A stretch of DNA of 64,000 nucleotides from NCBI GenBank assembly GCA_964655355.1, contig CAZZMD010000012.1:1-64000 (forward strand), given 5' to 3'. The DNA is from CALGDE01 sp964655355. GTDB taxonomy: Bacteria > Cyanobacteriota > Cyanobacteriia > CACIAM-69d. Shown in pieces: positions 32,555 through 42,128 of this stretch. The notes beneath the pieces are model-generated. The model was not told the DNA's origin. It ran no database searches and was given only the letters and a program-made list of their open reading frames with translations. The position numbers and the translations under genes are program-made. Position 1 is the first letter of the stretch, and every line of letters starts with the position of its first letter.

Positions 32555-34306
32555 ATGCAAGTCATTGATTGGATTGTTGTTCTTCTGTACTTGATCGCGT
32601 CCCTGGGGATTGGGCTATGGCTCTCCCGTAAGGCGTCCAATAGCCTCGAAGACTTTTTTGTCTCTGGGCGATCACTCCCCTGGTGGTTATCGGGGACCAG
32701 TATGGCGGCGACTACGTTTTCCATTGATACGCCGCTCTATGTGGCGGGGGTGGTGGCGACGCGGGGGATTGTGGGCAATTGGGAATGGTGGAGCTTTGCG
32801 ATCGCCCATCTGATCATGGTTTATGTGTTTGCCCGACTGTGGCGACGCTCCGAAGTGGTAACCGATGCGGAGCTAACGGAATTACGCTACGGCGGCAAAA
32901 TGGCGGCAACCCTGCGGGGCGTTAAGGCGTTTTTGCTGGCGGTGCCCACTAACTGCATTGGCATTGGCTACGCCATGTTGGCCATGGTGAAGGTGGTGGA
33001 TGCCCTAAATCTCTGGCAAAGCGTGGGCATTGAACCGGCGGATAATCTCAAAGTTTTGAGTGTGATTGGGGTGAGTTTGTTCGTATTACTTTATACGGGA
33101 TTCTCCGGGCTCTGGGGCGTCGTCGCAACGGATTTTATCCAGTTTTTTCTGGCGCTGTTTGGGGCAATTGTTGTGGCCTGGTTTGCGATCGCCCAGGTGG
33201 GCGGCATCTCCGAACTACTCACCCAGGTGCAGGCGATCGGCACTCAGGATACCCTCGCGTTCTTGCCCCTGCAATGGAATAACGGTCCCCAATGGAGCGA
33301 TGCTGCGGGGATTACGGCCGGCACCTTTGGCGCTTATGTGCTGCTGCAATGGTGGAGTTTTCGCCGCAGTGATGGGGGTGGCGAATTTGTCCAGCGATTG
33401 CTGGCCGCCAAGTCAGAAGCGGACGCGGAAAAAGCTGCCTGGTGGTTCAATATCCTCCACTACGGCATTCGCACCTGGCCCTGGATTCTGGTGGCGTTGG
33501 CGGCGATGGTGCTCTATCCCGACTTGAGCGATCGCGAATTGGGCTATCCCAAACTGATGCTGGATTTTCTACCCCCAGCGGTCCTTGGATTGGTGGTGGC
33601 CTCCCTGATCGCTGCCTTTATGAGCACCGTCTCCACCTCCATCAACTGGGGAGCGTCCTATCTCACCAATGACCTTTATCGCCGCTTTATCTCCCCCAAT
33701 GCCAGCCAATCGGAGCTGGTGTGGGTGGGGCGCAGTATGTCCCTGCTGGTCACCGTCCTGGGGGCGATCGCTGCCTTTTTTGCCGACGATGTGGCCACCG
33801 TCTTTCGCCTGGTGATTGCGATCGGGACGGGTCCTGGGGCGGTTCTGATTCTGCGATGGTTCTGGTGGCGCGTGAATGCCGCAACGGAGCTGGCGTCTAT
33901 GGTGGCGGGGTCTTTGATTGGCTTCACCACCAGCGTTGTCCCCGTCCTCAAAATTGACGATTTCGGCCTGCGCCTCCTGGTCACCACCGGACTATCCGCC
34001 CTGATCTGGGGCACGACGTTGGTGCTAACCCAACCCGAATCCGATGACACCCTAGACCGCTTCTACGCCAAGGTTCGCCCCGGCGGCCCCGGTTGGTCCC
34101 GTCAACGCCAACGCACCGGCATTGCCCCCGCCCAGTCTCTACAATTGGATCTACAGCGGGTCGTGGCCGGAATTTTTGTCTTGTTTGGCGGCATGTTTGC
34201 CCTGGGAGGATTTTTACTCCTCAAGGGATTGACCGGATTCGTCGCCCTCGCGATCGCCGTCATCGCATTCCAATGGCTTCGTCACCTGACGCGCCAGGCA
34301 ACCTAG
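32555..34306 (+). CDS. Sodium:solute symporter (SSS family)
   Basis: A 583-residue protein with about 13-14 hydrophobic segments. Start MQVIDWIVVLLYLIASLGIG, SLEDFFVSGRSLPWWLSGTS, ATTFSIDTPLYVAGVVATRG, and the sodium-site region VASLIAAFMSTVSTSINWGA in TM8 are typical of SSS transporters. It is distinct from the VC_2705-type symporter at the start of the window and has no DUF4212 partner. Likely sodium-coupled uptake of an organic solute at the plasma membrane; the substrate is unknown. Confidence 0.9.
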   Translation: MQVIDWIVVLLYLIASLGIGLWLSRKASNSLEDFFVSGRSLPWWLSGTSMAATTFSIDTPLYVAGVVATRGIVGNWEWWSFAIAHLIMVYVFARLWRRSEVVTDAELTELRYGGKMAATLRGVKAFLLAVPTNCIGIGYAMLAMVKVVDALNLWQSVGIEPADNLKVLSVIGVSLFVLLYTGFSGLWGVVATDFIQFFLALFGAIVVAWFAIAQVGGISELLTQVQAIGTQDTLAFLPLQWNNGPQWSDAAGITAGTFGAYVLLQWWSFRRSDGGGEFVQRLLAAKSEADAEKAAWWFNILHYGIRTWPWILVALAAMVLYPDLSDRELGYPKLMLDFLPPAVLGLVVASLIAAFMSTVSTSINWGASYLTNDLYRRFISPNASQSELVWVGRSMSLLVTVLGAIAAFFADDVATVFRLVIAIGTGPGAVLILRWFWWRVNAATELASMVAGSLIGFTTSVVPVLKIDDFGLRLLVTTGLSALIWGTTLVLTQPESDDTLDRFYAKVRPGGPGWSRQRQRTGIAPAQSLQLDLQRVVAGIFVLFGGMFALGGFLLLKGLTGFVALAIAVIAFQWLRHLTRQAT

Positions 34307-34377
34307 AGCTGCAAAGCCCCACAAGTCAGTACATCGGCAGCACAGTGGCAGTACGTCAATATTACGGAGTCAAATCA

Positions 34378-34401
34378 ACAAAACGTTACAGGGCGTTTTG
34401 T
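34378..34401 (+). terminator. Possible terminator after the sodium symporter
   Basis: ACAAAACG (34378-34385) and CGTTTTGT (34394-34401) form a perfect 8-base stem around TTACAGGG, 72 bases after the symporter stop. There is no separate T-run, so the call is weak. Confidence 0.35.
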
Positions 34402-34610
34402 GTAATCATTCAAAAGTGAGCTTTCCAAGCCCAACCTCAAAGGGTTCCAGTCCAGACTCCCGGAGCGGCGATCGCCCCGAGTTTGAGACCGATCAACCCG
34501 CAGTCTTCAACGGTAATATTTGTTGCATGATCCCCCTCCCTCCGTCCGATCCCCATCTTAGCGCCAGTCCGAAAATCAGTGATCCCTCGTCTCAGCGCCC
34601 ATTGAGAGAA

Positions 34611-34634
34611 TTAAACAACTTCTGTGTTGTTTAA
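34611..34634. promoter_or_regulatory. Perfect inverted repeat TTAAACAAC-N6-GTTGTTTAA upstream of folE
   Basis: TTAAACAAC (34611-34619) and GTTGTTTAA (34626-34634) form a 9-base perfect palindrome with a 6-base centre, 192 bases before the folE start. It could be a dimeric regulator site or an RNA hairpin. The rest of 34307-34825 holds no gene I can support. Confidence 0.45.
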
Positions 34635-34825
34635 CAAGTTTTGTGTTATTAATAATTCTCGTAACGTTTTGATGTAACCCGACCGGGATCAACGAGTAGG
34701 TAAGGCTGGAAGTACCCTGTCTGTGTTCCCCGGTGATTAACGGTTACAACTCACCAACCCATGGTTAGTTCTGGTGTCGAATTTGACATCGTTTCGCCTT
34801 CCAGAGCCCCTAACCCACAATAGTA

Positions 34826-35476
34826 ATGACTCTATCTACATCCCGTGAGCTCGCTCGCGCCGAAGTCCTTGAGAAGTCTTTGGCAGCGGCAACCCATCCG
34901 CATGTCACTGATGAGGATATGCGGCAGGCAGTGCGCACTCTGTTGATCGGTCTGGGAGAGGATCCCGACCGTGAAGGTTTGATTGGCACCCCGAACCGGG
35001 TGGTCAAGGCTTTGCAGCATTTGACGTCCGGTTATAACCAGTCTTTGGAGGAGTTGCTGAATAAGGCGATCTTCCATGAAGACTCGAATGAGATGGTGCT
35101 GGTGCGCGATATCGACCTGTTTAGCTCCTGTGAGCACCACATCCTGCCGATTATCGGTCGGGCCCATGTGGCTTACATTCCCGATGGCAAGGTGATCGGG
35201 CTGTCCAAGATTGCGCGTATTTGCGAGATGTACGGCCGTCGTCTGCAGGTCCAGGAGCGTTTGACCTCTCAGATTGCGGATGCGTTGCAGGAGGTGTTGC
35301 AGCCTCGGGGCGTGGCTGTGGTGGTTGAGGCGACCCATATGTGCATGGTGATGCGCGGTGTACAGAAGCCTGGTTCTTGGACGACCACCACTGCGATGCG
35401 GGGTGATTTTACGACTAACCAGGATATTCGCAACGAGTTTATGGGCATGATTCGCCATCAGCCTAGCTTCCACTAA
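34826..35476 (+). CDS. folE: GTP cyclohydrolase I
   Basis: A 216-residue enzyme. Zinc ligands Cys102 and His105 in SSCEHHILPIIG and Cys173 in ATHMCMVMRGV are intact. DREGLIGTPNRVVKAL, HVAYIPDGKVIGLSKIARIC and RRLQVQERLTSQIADAL are typical. It converts GTP to dihydroneopterin triphosphate, the first step of folate and pterin synthesis; in cyanobacteria it also serves pterin glycosides and molybdopterin-independent pterins. Monocistronic. Confidence 0.97.
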   Translation: MTLSTSRELARAEVLEKSLAAATHPHVTDEDMRQAVRTLLIGLGEDPDREGLIGTPNRVVKALQHLTSGYNQSLEELLNKAIFHEDSNEMVLVRDIDLFSSCEHHILPIIGRAHVAYIPDGKVIGLSKIARICEMYGRRLQVQERLTSQIADALQEVLQPRGVAVVVEATHMCMVMRGVQKPGSWTTTTAMRGDFTTNQDIRNEFMGMIRHQPSFH

Positions 35477-35823
35477 GGCGATACCCCTTTTATTTCGGGG
35501 GTGCTAAGTATTTCCCCTGCCTATCATGATTGCTTTGATGATCGACGCTGGTATTCACGGTGAGAGTCAAAGTTGCTGGTGGGTAGGGGATTGCTATTGG
35601 CGATATGAAATAATGAAGTCGACTTTTGCGAAATGTTGCTTCTGAGTCTTCTGAGGCTGTTGAACGGTTGGTCGTGGGGTTCCTGGGTGCCAGGAGTGTT
35701 GTCCAGCGCCTATGTTCCATCAGTTAGACCAGCGAAAGGGGTGTCTACAGCGGTGTTTGTCGGCCTTTGGTGCCGCGTTAGGCTGAAGCTCCTGACCGAT
35801 TCCCAACTACCATCCATCGTCCT
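35477..35823. other. Intergenic region between folE and the DUF1565 gene
   Basis: No gene supported in these 347 bases. A weak ACCCC/GGGGGT hairpin about 10-35 bases after folE (35487-35511) lacks a T-run after it. Confidence 0.5.
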
Positions 35824-37032
35824 ATGTCTATCCATCCTCGTCTGTCTGTCACGCTCGCTCAGCCTTTGAAGCATGCGTTGGTGGTCTGCCTCAGCGGTGT
35901 GCCGATGGTGTTGATGCCGGCGATCGCCCCGATGGCGGCCCAAGCGCAGGTGGTCGCCCAGGAAGAGCCGTTAACCCAAGACGTGCCGGTGATACAGGAT
36001 GGACCAATCTTGCAGGAGGGGGCGATCGCCCAGGATCCGGGTCAAAATGCCCGGGTGATTTATGTGGATAGCCGGGCGGGCAATGATGCCAATGGCGGTA
36101 CCTTTGGGACCCCCCTACGGACGATTACCCAGGCGATCGCGGCGGCCCAGCCGGGCATGGTCATTCAGTTAGCGCCTGGGACCTACAGCGCTGAGAGTGG
36201 CGAGCAGTTTCCGTTGCGGGTGCCGGCGGGCGTGACATTGCGAGGCAGTGCCAGCAGTCGCGGACAGGGCATTGAAATTGTGGGGGGCGGTCGTTTCCTG
36301 AGCCGCACCCAGGCGGGGCAGTCGGTGGCGGTGGTTTTGGAGAATGGGGCTCAAGTTCAGGGGCTGACCGTTTCCAATCCGTCGATTCGTGGGACTGGCA
36401 TTTGGGTGGAAGGGGGCACGGCGTCGATTCTGTCCTCGACCCTATCCGGTAGCCATCGGGAAGGCGTCTTTTTGTCGGGCAATGCCAATGCGACGGTGCG
36501 GGGCAATGTGTTTTACCGCAATGGGGGCAACGGGATGGCGATTACGAAGCAGTCCCGGGGCTTGATTGTGGGCAATGTTTTTGAGGCGACGGGCTATGGG
36601 GTTGCGATCGGTGACCAGGCGGCTCCGACGCTGCGGAATAACCGGATTGTGGGTAATCGGGACGGCGTGATTATCAATGGGCTGTCGCGGCCGACCTTGC
36701 GGGGCAATACCATCGAGAATAATCAGAATGATGGGGTGGTGGTGATTGGTCAGGCGCTGCCGGATTTGGGATCTTCGGGGAATCCGGGGGGTAATCAGAT
36801 TCGCGGCAATGGGCGTAATGCGGTGTTTAATGCTACCCGCGACAAACGGCAATTTCCGTTCTATGGCAATACGGTGAGCGGTCCGGCTCCGGCTCAGGTG
36901 GCATCGGTTCCTGTACCCCCGCCGGCTCCGACGCCCACTCGCCGAGCGCCGGCACGTTTGGCTCCCGCTTCGACGGTTCCCGTTGGGGAAACGGTGCCAG
37001 TCCAGGAGAGCACCGGCGGCTGGGCTAACTAA
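35824..37032 (+). CDS. Secreted DUF1565 protein with a right-handed beta-helix
   Basis: A 402-residue protein. A signal peptide covers about residues 1-42 (KHALVVCLSGVPMVLMPAIA, ending AAQAQ). The DUF1565 part starts at VIYVDSRAGNDANGGTFGTP and RTITQAIAAAQPGMVIQLAP; then regular beta-helix coils rich in Asn and Gly follow (GNVFYRNGGNGMAITKQSRG, TLRGNTIENNQNDGVVVIG), usual for proteins binding polysaccharide. The last ~65 residues are Pro/Ala-rich linker. Probably a periplasmic or outer-envelope protein; no catalytic residues can be assigned. Confidence 0.85.
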   Translation: MSIHPRLSVTLAQPLKHALVVCLSGVPMVLMPAIAPMAAQAQVVAQEEPLTQDVPVIQDGPILQEGAIAQDPGQNARVIYVDSRAGNDANGGTFGTPLRTITQAIAAAQPGMVIQLAPGTYSAESGEQFPLRVPAGVTLRGSASSRGQGIEIVGGGRFLSRTQAGQSVAVVLENGAQVQGLTVSNPSIRGTGIWVEGGTASILSSTLSGSHREGVFLSGNANATVRGNVFYRNGGNGMAITKQSRGLIVGNVFEATGYGVAIGDQAAPTLRNNRIVGNRDGVIINGLSRPTLRGNTIENNQNDGVVVIGQALPDLGSSGNPGGNQIRGNGRNAVFNATRDKRQFPFYGNTVSGPAPAQVASVPVPPPAPTPTRRAPARLAPASTVPVGETVPVQESTGGWAN

Positions 37033-37070
37033 CGGGTGTTGCGATAACGGGCGTTGCGATAGGGAGCGCG

Positions 37071-37865
37071 TTAGGTCTCGTCCGACGGGGTTGATGACTC
37101 TGGTGGTGGCTCGACCGTGAGTTGCGATCGCTGCCCTACAAAATTAGGACCGCGGGAGGTGCCCAATCGGGTCGCCCCCGCCAGGATAAGGGCCGCCGCT
37201 TGGTAGGGGGTATGGATGCCGCCGGCGGCTTTGATGCCGATGCGATCGCCCCCGAGCTCCTTCAGCATTTTGACCTGCTCCAGGGTTACCCCCCCCTGCC
37301 AGCCGGTATGGGTTTTGACGTAGGTCGCCCCGGCATCGAGGGCAATTTCCACTGCTAGTTTGATTTCTTCTGGGGTGAGCAGGTTCATTTCTAGGATTAG
37401 CTTGACGCCGGGACCTGCGGCTTCACAAATTTCCCCCAGCTCCCGATAGATGGCATCCGCTTGGCCCATCTTGAGTTTGCCCAGGTTCATCATCACATCC
37501 AGTTCTTGAGCGCCGTTTTGGATGGCTTCCTGGGCTTCAAATATTTTGGCAGCAGCAGTCGTAGCACCGCTGGGAAATCCAATGACGGCGCATACCTGTG
37601 GCGATCGCCCCTGCAATATGGATGCGGCCCGTTGCACTTGCCAGGGCATCACACAAACGGTGGCAAATCCATAGCGCTCTGCCTGCCCGCACCATAGTTC
37701 CAGATGTTCTTCCGTGGCGGCGGGATGCAGCAGGGCGTGCTCAATGGTGGATGCGATGTCCACCTGTTCCAGGTCAATGTCGGCGAATTCCTTGGCGAAT
37801 TCATCCGCAAATTCACGGGCAACGTCGTCCGAGGGGGAGCGATCGGCGGCAGGGGTGTCGGTCAC
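37071..37865 (-). CDS. deoC: Deoxyribose-phosphate aldolase
   Basis: A 264-residue TIM-barrel aldolase with an acidic ~35-residue N-terminal extension. The catalytic Asp123 in ELDVMMNLGKLK, Schiff-base Lys184 in GATYVKTHTGWQGG and Lys212 in GIKAAGGIHTPYQA are in place. CVMPWQVQRAA and VCAVIGFPSGATTAAAK fit the family. The loop after Lys184 reads THTGW rather than the common TSTGF, a small deviation near the active site. It cleaves 2-deoxyribose 5-phosphate to acetaldehyde and glyceraldehyde 3-phosphate. Convergent with the DUF1565 gene. Confidence 0.93.
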   Translation of the reverse strand: MTDTPAADRSPSDDVAREFADEFAKEFADIDLEQVDIASTIEHALLHPAATEEHLELWCGQAERYGFATVCVMPWQVQRAASILQGRSPQVCAVIGFPSGATTAAAKIFEAQEAIQNGAQELDVMMNLGKLKMGQADAIYRELGEICEAAGPGVKLILEMNLLTPEEIKLAVEIALDAGATYVKTHTGWQGGVTLEQVKMLKELGGDRIGIKAAGGIHTPYQAAALILAGATRLGTSRGPNFVGQRSQLTVEPPPESSTPSDET

Positions 37866-37922
37866 GGGGCCAGGCTGGGTGTATCGGTGTTTTTAGATCG
37901 AAATTAAATCGAGATTAATACG

Positions 37923-39401
37923 TTAGCGGAGATAGTTGAGGATGCCGCGGGCGATCGCCCAAGCCATCCGCGATCGCCATCGGGGGTCCCGCAGCCAGAC
38001 CGAATCTTGGTTTCCGGTGACAAAGCCCACTTCGACGAGGCTGGCGGGCATCCGGGTGCGGCGAATGACGAAAAATCGGGCTCGTTTTACGCCGCGATCG
38101 CGTTGCTCCGGGAAGGCTTGGCGGATGCTGCGATGGATGGAGTCGGAGAGGGCGCGGTTGGAAGCGTAATAGGTTTCGACGCCGTTTACATCCGGGCGGC
38201 TAAGGCTGATGGCGTTGGCGTGGATGCTGACAAATGCCGCCGCATTAGTACGGTTGGCGAAGGCGGTGCGCCCCTGCAGGCTAATAAAGCGATCGTCGCT
38301 GCGGGTCATTCGGACTGCGACCCCCTGCTGTTGCAGGTAGCTGGCCACCTGGCGGGAAATATCGAGAACAATCCCTTTTTCCTGGAGACCGCCAATGCCG
38401 ATCGCTCCGGGATCCCGTCCCCCATGGCCGGGGTCAATAATCACCAGCCGGCGTCCCCGCACGGTGGGTAGGGGCCCCGACGGCCGCCCAAATTGAGGAT
38501 TGGGCAGGGGGCGGGGGCGGCGGGCTTGGCCGGCGGTGCCGGGGATGGGGCTAATTACAACGGTATTGTTGCGATCGGTCTGCACATTGAGATTGGGACC
38601 GTTGGGGATTAGGTTCAGGGTGAGTTGCACCCGGCCGCCCCCCTGGCGGAGGATCGCCCGCGCTACCCCGAGGCGGTTCACCAGGCGATCAATGCCCCCG
38701 CCGTTGAAGGTGGCATTGGCAATATCGATGACGAGCTGGCTGCCGTTGCCGGCGTTGTAGGCCTGGAGGTTGGGGGTTCCCCCTTGGGTGGTCAGCCGGA
38801 GGGCATCCCCATCAATGGAAAAGTTGGTGACGGTGACGGCCCCTGAGTTTCTGGGGTTTCCTGCCCGCTGCTGGTTTCGCTCCAAAATATCGGCCAATGC
38901 CCCCGGGACCCATCGTTCTTGGGGTTGGCGAGGCTGGATCGGGCGCGATCGCGGGGGTAAACGTCGGGGCGGTTGGGCGGCGACGGCGGTGGGAAGCCCC
39001 TGAATGGTCCAGCGGTTGTTGCCTAAGTGTTGGACCCGCACCTGATCGGAGCGCAGGTTTTGACCGGGGCTTAGCTCCACCACTAATCGCGTTACCCCCG
39101 GCTCCACCTGGCCGACCCGCACCGATTGCACGCCCCCCCGGAAAAATTCCTGGGCGGTGCTCCGTCGCCAGTTGATGCCCGGTAGATCGATGACCAGCCG
39201 TTGGGGATTGCGGATGATGCGGGCTTGGGGGCGGACCGGCTCGTCCGTCGTAAAGGTGAGCTGGCCGCGCCGTTCCTCAAAATCCCAGCGAATCAGCCGA
39301 TCCGCGCGGGCGGGCAGGGCGATCGCCACGCTACCCAATAGGGCGATCGCCGTTGCGGCGGCGGAAAAGCGAGGGCGAAACGACGAAAGGTCGAAGGTCA
39401 T
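37923..39401 (-). CDS. amiC: N-acetylmuramoyl-L-alanine amidase with AMIN domain
   Basis: A 492-residue exported enzyme. ATG 39401 gives a good signal peptide (AAATAIALLGSVAIALPARA); the frame is open 150 codons further upstream but that part has no protein-like character. An AMIN domain (~35-110) and a second AMIN-like region (~180-270) flank a Pro/Arg linker. The Amidase_3 domain begins at RLVIIDPGHGGRDPGAIG; zinc ligands are His in DPGHGG, Glu in LQEKGIV and His in AAFVSIHANAI, and the catalytic Glu is in SLVEVGFVTG. It cleaves peptidoglycan side chains in the periplasm, needed for cell separation and, in filamentous species, for septal channels. Confidence 0.93.
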   Translation of the reverse strand: MTFDLSSFRPRFSAAATAIALLGSVAIALPARADRLIRWDFEERRGQLTFTTDEPVRPQARIIRNPQRLVIDLPGINWRRSTAQEFFRGGVQSVRVGQVEPGVTRLVVELSPGQNLRSDQVRVQHLGNNRWTIQGLPTAVAAQPPRRLPPRSRPIQPRQPQERWVPGALADILERNQQRAGNPRNSGAVTVTNFSIDGDALRLTTQGGTPNLQAYNAGNGSQLVIDIANATFNGGGIDRLVNRLGVARAILRQGGGRVQLTLNLIPNGPNLNVQTDRNNTVVISPIPGTAGQARRPRPLPNPQFGRPSGPLPTVRGRRLVIIDPGHGGRDPGAIGIGGLQEKGIVLDISRQVASYLQQQGVAVRMTRSDDRFISLQGRTAFANRTNAAAFVSIHANAISLSRPDVNGVETYYASNRALSDSIHRSIRQAFPEQRDRGVKRARFFVIRRTRMPASLVEVGFVTGNQDSVWLRDPRWRSRMAWAIARGILNYLR

Positions 39402-39526
39402 GGACTGGGGTAAGGAAAAAGTCAATGCAAAGGGGGAAGTCCGATTGCGCGGGGGGGATGTCTTGCCTTGGGATCTGGACCGCAGAACTGGAGGATAGAC
39501 CGCGATTCTATCGGGCCGCAGCTGCC

Positions 39527-41920
39527 CTAGGTTAGCCGATAGGACAGCTTTAGGGTTGCCCATTGATGTAAATCGAGGAGGGGGCGATCGCCGGTGGATT
39601 CCCCGGTGGGCAGGCTGAGGGGGCAGGTCTCGCCTAGGTCGGCGATCGCCCCTTTCACCAGCGCGAGGGGATTTCTCAGGGCAACCATACCAGATAACCC
39701 CTTCTGCCGCTGGATTAATTCCCATTGTTCCTGGACCCGTTTCCAGGGGCGCTGATTGGTCAGCACATAGCTTGTAATCAGGGTTTGGCGGCCGGGGAGG
39801 GACCAGGGGGACTCTTGGAAGAGGGACTGGGTTTTGCCGGGGGCGATCGCCCAATCCTGGCTGGGGACAAATCCAAACGCGCCGCCCGCCTCGTCAAAGA
39901 CGAATATTAGGGGATATAGGGTCTGATCGCCTCGATTGGTGAGCTCGTATTGCAGCGCACTGCCGGACGGTACGCTGGGAACCCCCAACGTGTAGGGCAT
40001 GGTGTTGCGGGGGGAGGGGGAGGGGGAGCGGGTGGTGTCCTGGGGGGGCAGAGAAATGTCGGGCGGGCCGAAGGCGGGGGTGGCGATGAGCAGGGGAGGC
40101 TGGAGACTCGGCTCGCTGGGGTTGCTGGGGCGTAGGCGCAATTGTAGGGCGATCGCCGTTTGGTATTGGTTGTCCGTCAGCCGCAGCCATTTTTCCGCGA
40201 GCCGTGCCCGCAATAGGGGCTCCAATCGCTGCACGGCTATTTTGACTGCTTCGTCTCCGGCCATCAGGGTTGAGGGAATCACGGTTCCGCCTACGGAAAA
40301 CAGCCCATACCGATTGGAAACACCGCTGCCAGGGCTATCCCCGGAGCCATTGGCGGGGGTTAGGGGCCCCTGTCGATGGCGACCAAAGGCAATATCTGCC
40401 TGGGTTTGGGATTCGCTGGCGATGTCAATGTGGGCAATGCCGGTGAGGGCGCTGATGGCATCGACCCGTTCAATGCGTTTTAGGGTTGTGTCCACCGCTA
40501 CCACTAAATTCAAATCCGTTGGTAGGAGTCGCCCCCGTTCCTGGAGCCGTTGACCCGGGACTAGCTCTGGGACGGATCCCAGCCCCGTCAGGCGTCCCGT
40601 CAGCCCTTGGCGATCGCGCAGTTGCCAGTGGGGAAAGACGGTGGCGATCGCCTCCGTTGGGGGAGATGCCGTTGGGGGCGCTGCCGTTGGGGAGATGGCG
40701 GCACTGGGGGGGAGAGGGGTCAAGGCTTCAAATAGGGAGCCGACGGCGGTGTGGGCCAAAAGCAGCGGGTCGACGCCCCCCAAATAAAACCGGGGGGACT
40801 GACCCTCCCCCGCAATGATTTGTCCCGCCGCCCCCGGCACGAGGGGGGTGGGCACCAGGGGAAAGACGCCGGCGGTGCCCCGATCCACGGCGTCGAAGGG
40901 CTGACGGCGCAGGGCGATCGGCCGTTCGCGATCGCCCACCGCTCGATTCACCTGGGCCAGGGTGGGGGCGAGATCAATCCATAGGGTGCGGCCGGGGGTT
41001 AAATGCCATAGGGTTTGGGCGAGTTGATAGGTCAATGCGCCGGCCCAGACCTTGCCCCAGGGTAGTTCTACGGCGTTGCTGCTCCCCCGGCCCCCATCTA
41101 GAATCAATCCTTTTGACCATTGCCGAAGGGGGCGATCGGGGTCCTGCAGTCGCCGTTGATCCACCTCACTGAGCAGTCCCTGGCAGGGCCCCAAGCGCGA
41201 TCGCCCGCGTCCGACCCCCGGTCCCAATAATCCGCCCCCGCTGCCATTGCCCGCATCAATCACCGCTACGGTGCGATTGCTGCCCCCGGCGGCCAAGGCC
41301 TGCAACACCTCCGCCACCGGTAAATCCCGCAGGGTATCCGTCGCCCCCTTCGGCAGTCGACCATCGGCGGGGACCAAGGCCCGCGATCGCTGCAGCTCGC
41401 CGGAAAAACCTGCCTCTGTGCCCGATGGGGACCCTTGGGGCCAGACCCATTCGGTGCCGCAGCCGCTGAAATGGAAAAATGCCGTATCTTGAGCCGTTAG
41501 GGGACCCAAAAATTGATTAATGCCGTCCTTGATGGCACTCCGGGTGGCCTCCCCATCGGTCAAGGTTAAAATATCCCCCGGCTCGAATCCGAAGCGGCTG
41601 ACCAAGACATCCCGCATCAGCGCCACATCAGTCAAACATCCCTGCAATCCCAAGGAGCCTTGCCCCTTACCCCAATCCAACGTGTCAGACCCATAGCGGT
41701 TGATGCCCACCAGCACCGCCCGTTTCCGGCCCGTGGGACCGGCGAGGGCTTGACCCACCGTGGGGGATAACTCCGGGAGGGCGGCGGCGATCGCCCCGTT
41801 CCCCAGTCCTAAATTGCCGAGCCCCAGCCCCGCTAGGGTCAATGCCCCCCGTTTCAGTACGTCGCGTCTGGTCCAAGCCCGCCGAGAATTGCCATCATTG
41901 CCATCACTGTATGGGGCCAT
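39527..41920 (-). CDS. Orthocaspase-like (C14) protein lacking the catalytic His and Cys, Tat signal
   Basis: A 797-residue protein. The N-terminus has a twin-arginine signal (TRRDVLKRGALTLAGLGLG). The caspase-like p20 domain follows: RKRAVLVGINRYG (~65-77), LQGCLTDVALMRDVLVSRFG, GDILTLTDGEATRSAIKDGI. Where active enzymes have HxSGHG the sequence is FHFSGCGTEW (His position 154 is Cys), and where they have DSCHSGG it is VIDAGNGSGGG (Cys position 224 is Gly, next residue Asn). Both catalytic residues are therefore missing and it is very probably not a protease. The C-terminal ~450 residues hold a Pro/Ala-rich linker and a beta-rich domain (PLIFVFDEAGGAFGFVPSQD) that resembles the C-terminal DUF4384-type region of other cyanobacterial orthocaspases. 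Exported, role unknown. Transcribed toward amiC. Confidence 0.85.
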   Translation of the reverse strand: MAPYSDGNDGNSRRAWTRRDVLKRGALTLAGLGLGNLGLGNGAIAAALPELSPTVGQALAGPTGRKRAVLVGINRYGSDTLDWGKGQGSLGLQGCLTDVALMRDVLVSRFGFEPGDILTLTDGEATRSAIKDGINQFLGPLTAQDTAFFHFSGCGTEWVWPQGSPSGTEAGFSGELQRSRALVPADGRLPKGATDTLRDLPVAEVLQALAAGGSNRTVAVIDAGNGSGGGLLGPGVGRGRSRLGPCQGLLSEVDQRRLQDPDRPLRQWSKGLILDGGRGSSNAVELPWGKVWAGALTYQLAQTLWHLTPGRTLWIDLAPTLAQVNRAVGDRERPIALRRQPFDAVDRGTAGVFPLVPTPLVPGAAGQIIAGEGQSPRFYLGGVDPLLLAHTAVGSLFEALTPLPPSAAISPTAAPPTASPPTEAIATVFPHWQLRDRQGLTGRLTGLGSVPELVPGQRLQERGRLLPTDLNLVVAVDTTLKRIERVDAISALTGIAHIDIASESQTQADIAFGRHRQGPLTPANGSGDSPGSGVSNRYGLFSVGGTVIPSTLMAGDEAVKIAVQRLEPLLRARLAEKWLRLTDNQYQTAIALQLRLRPSNPSEPSLQPPLLIATPAFGPPDISLPPQDTTRSPSPSPRNTMPYTLGVPSVPSGSALQYELTNRGDQTLYPLIFVFDEAGGAFGFVPSQDWAIAPGKTQSLFQESPWSLPGRQTLITSYVLTNQRPWKRVQEQWELIQRQKGLSGMVALRNPLALVKGAIADLGETCPLSLPTGESTGDRPLLDLHQWATLKLSYRLT

Positions 41921-42128
41921 GGTGTACCGTAGCTTCCGATTAAACGCCGGGGATTGGATTGCCGGGGATTGGATGATTTACCCAACGTTCCCATCCTAAT
42001 CGTTGGGGGGAAACCTGAGGCGATCCCACACCATTTTTCCTGAATCCTATCCCCGCGATCGCTAGAATTTCGTTACCCTAAAGGGCGATTCACTGCAATT
42101 CCTATCCTCCCCATTGCCCCCCGTTCCC

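Noticed and set aside
35487..35511. Terminator after folE
   Set aside because: The five-base ACCCC/GGGGGT stem has no T-run after it and is too weak to call.
39402..39854. N-terminal extension of amiC by 151 residues
   Set aside because: The open frame continues upstream, but the signal peptide starts at ATG 39401 and the extra part overlaps the end of the orthocaspase gene and has no protein-like character.
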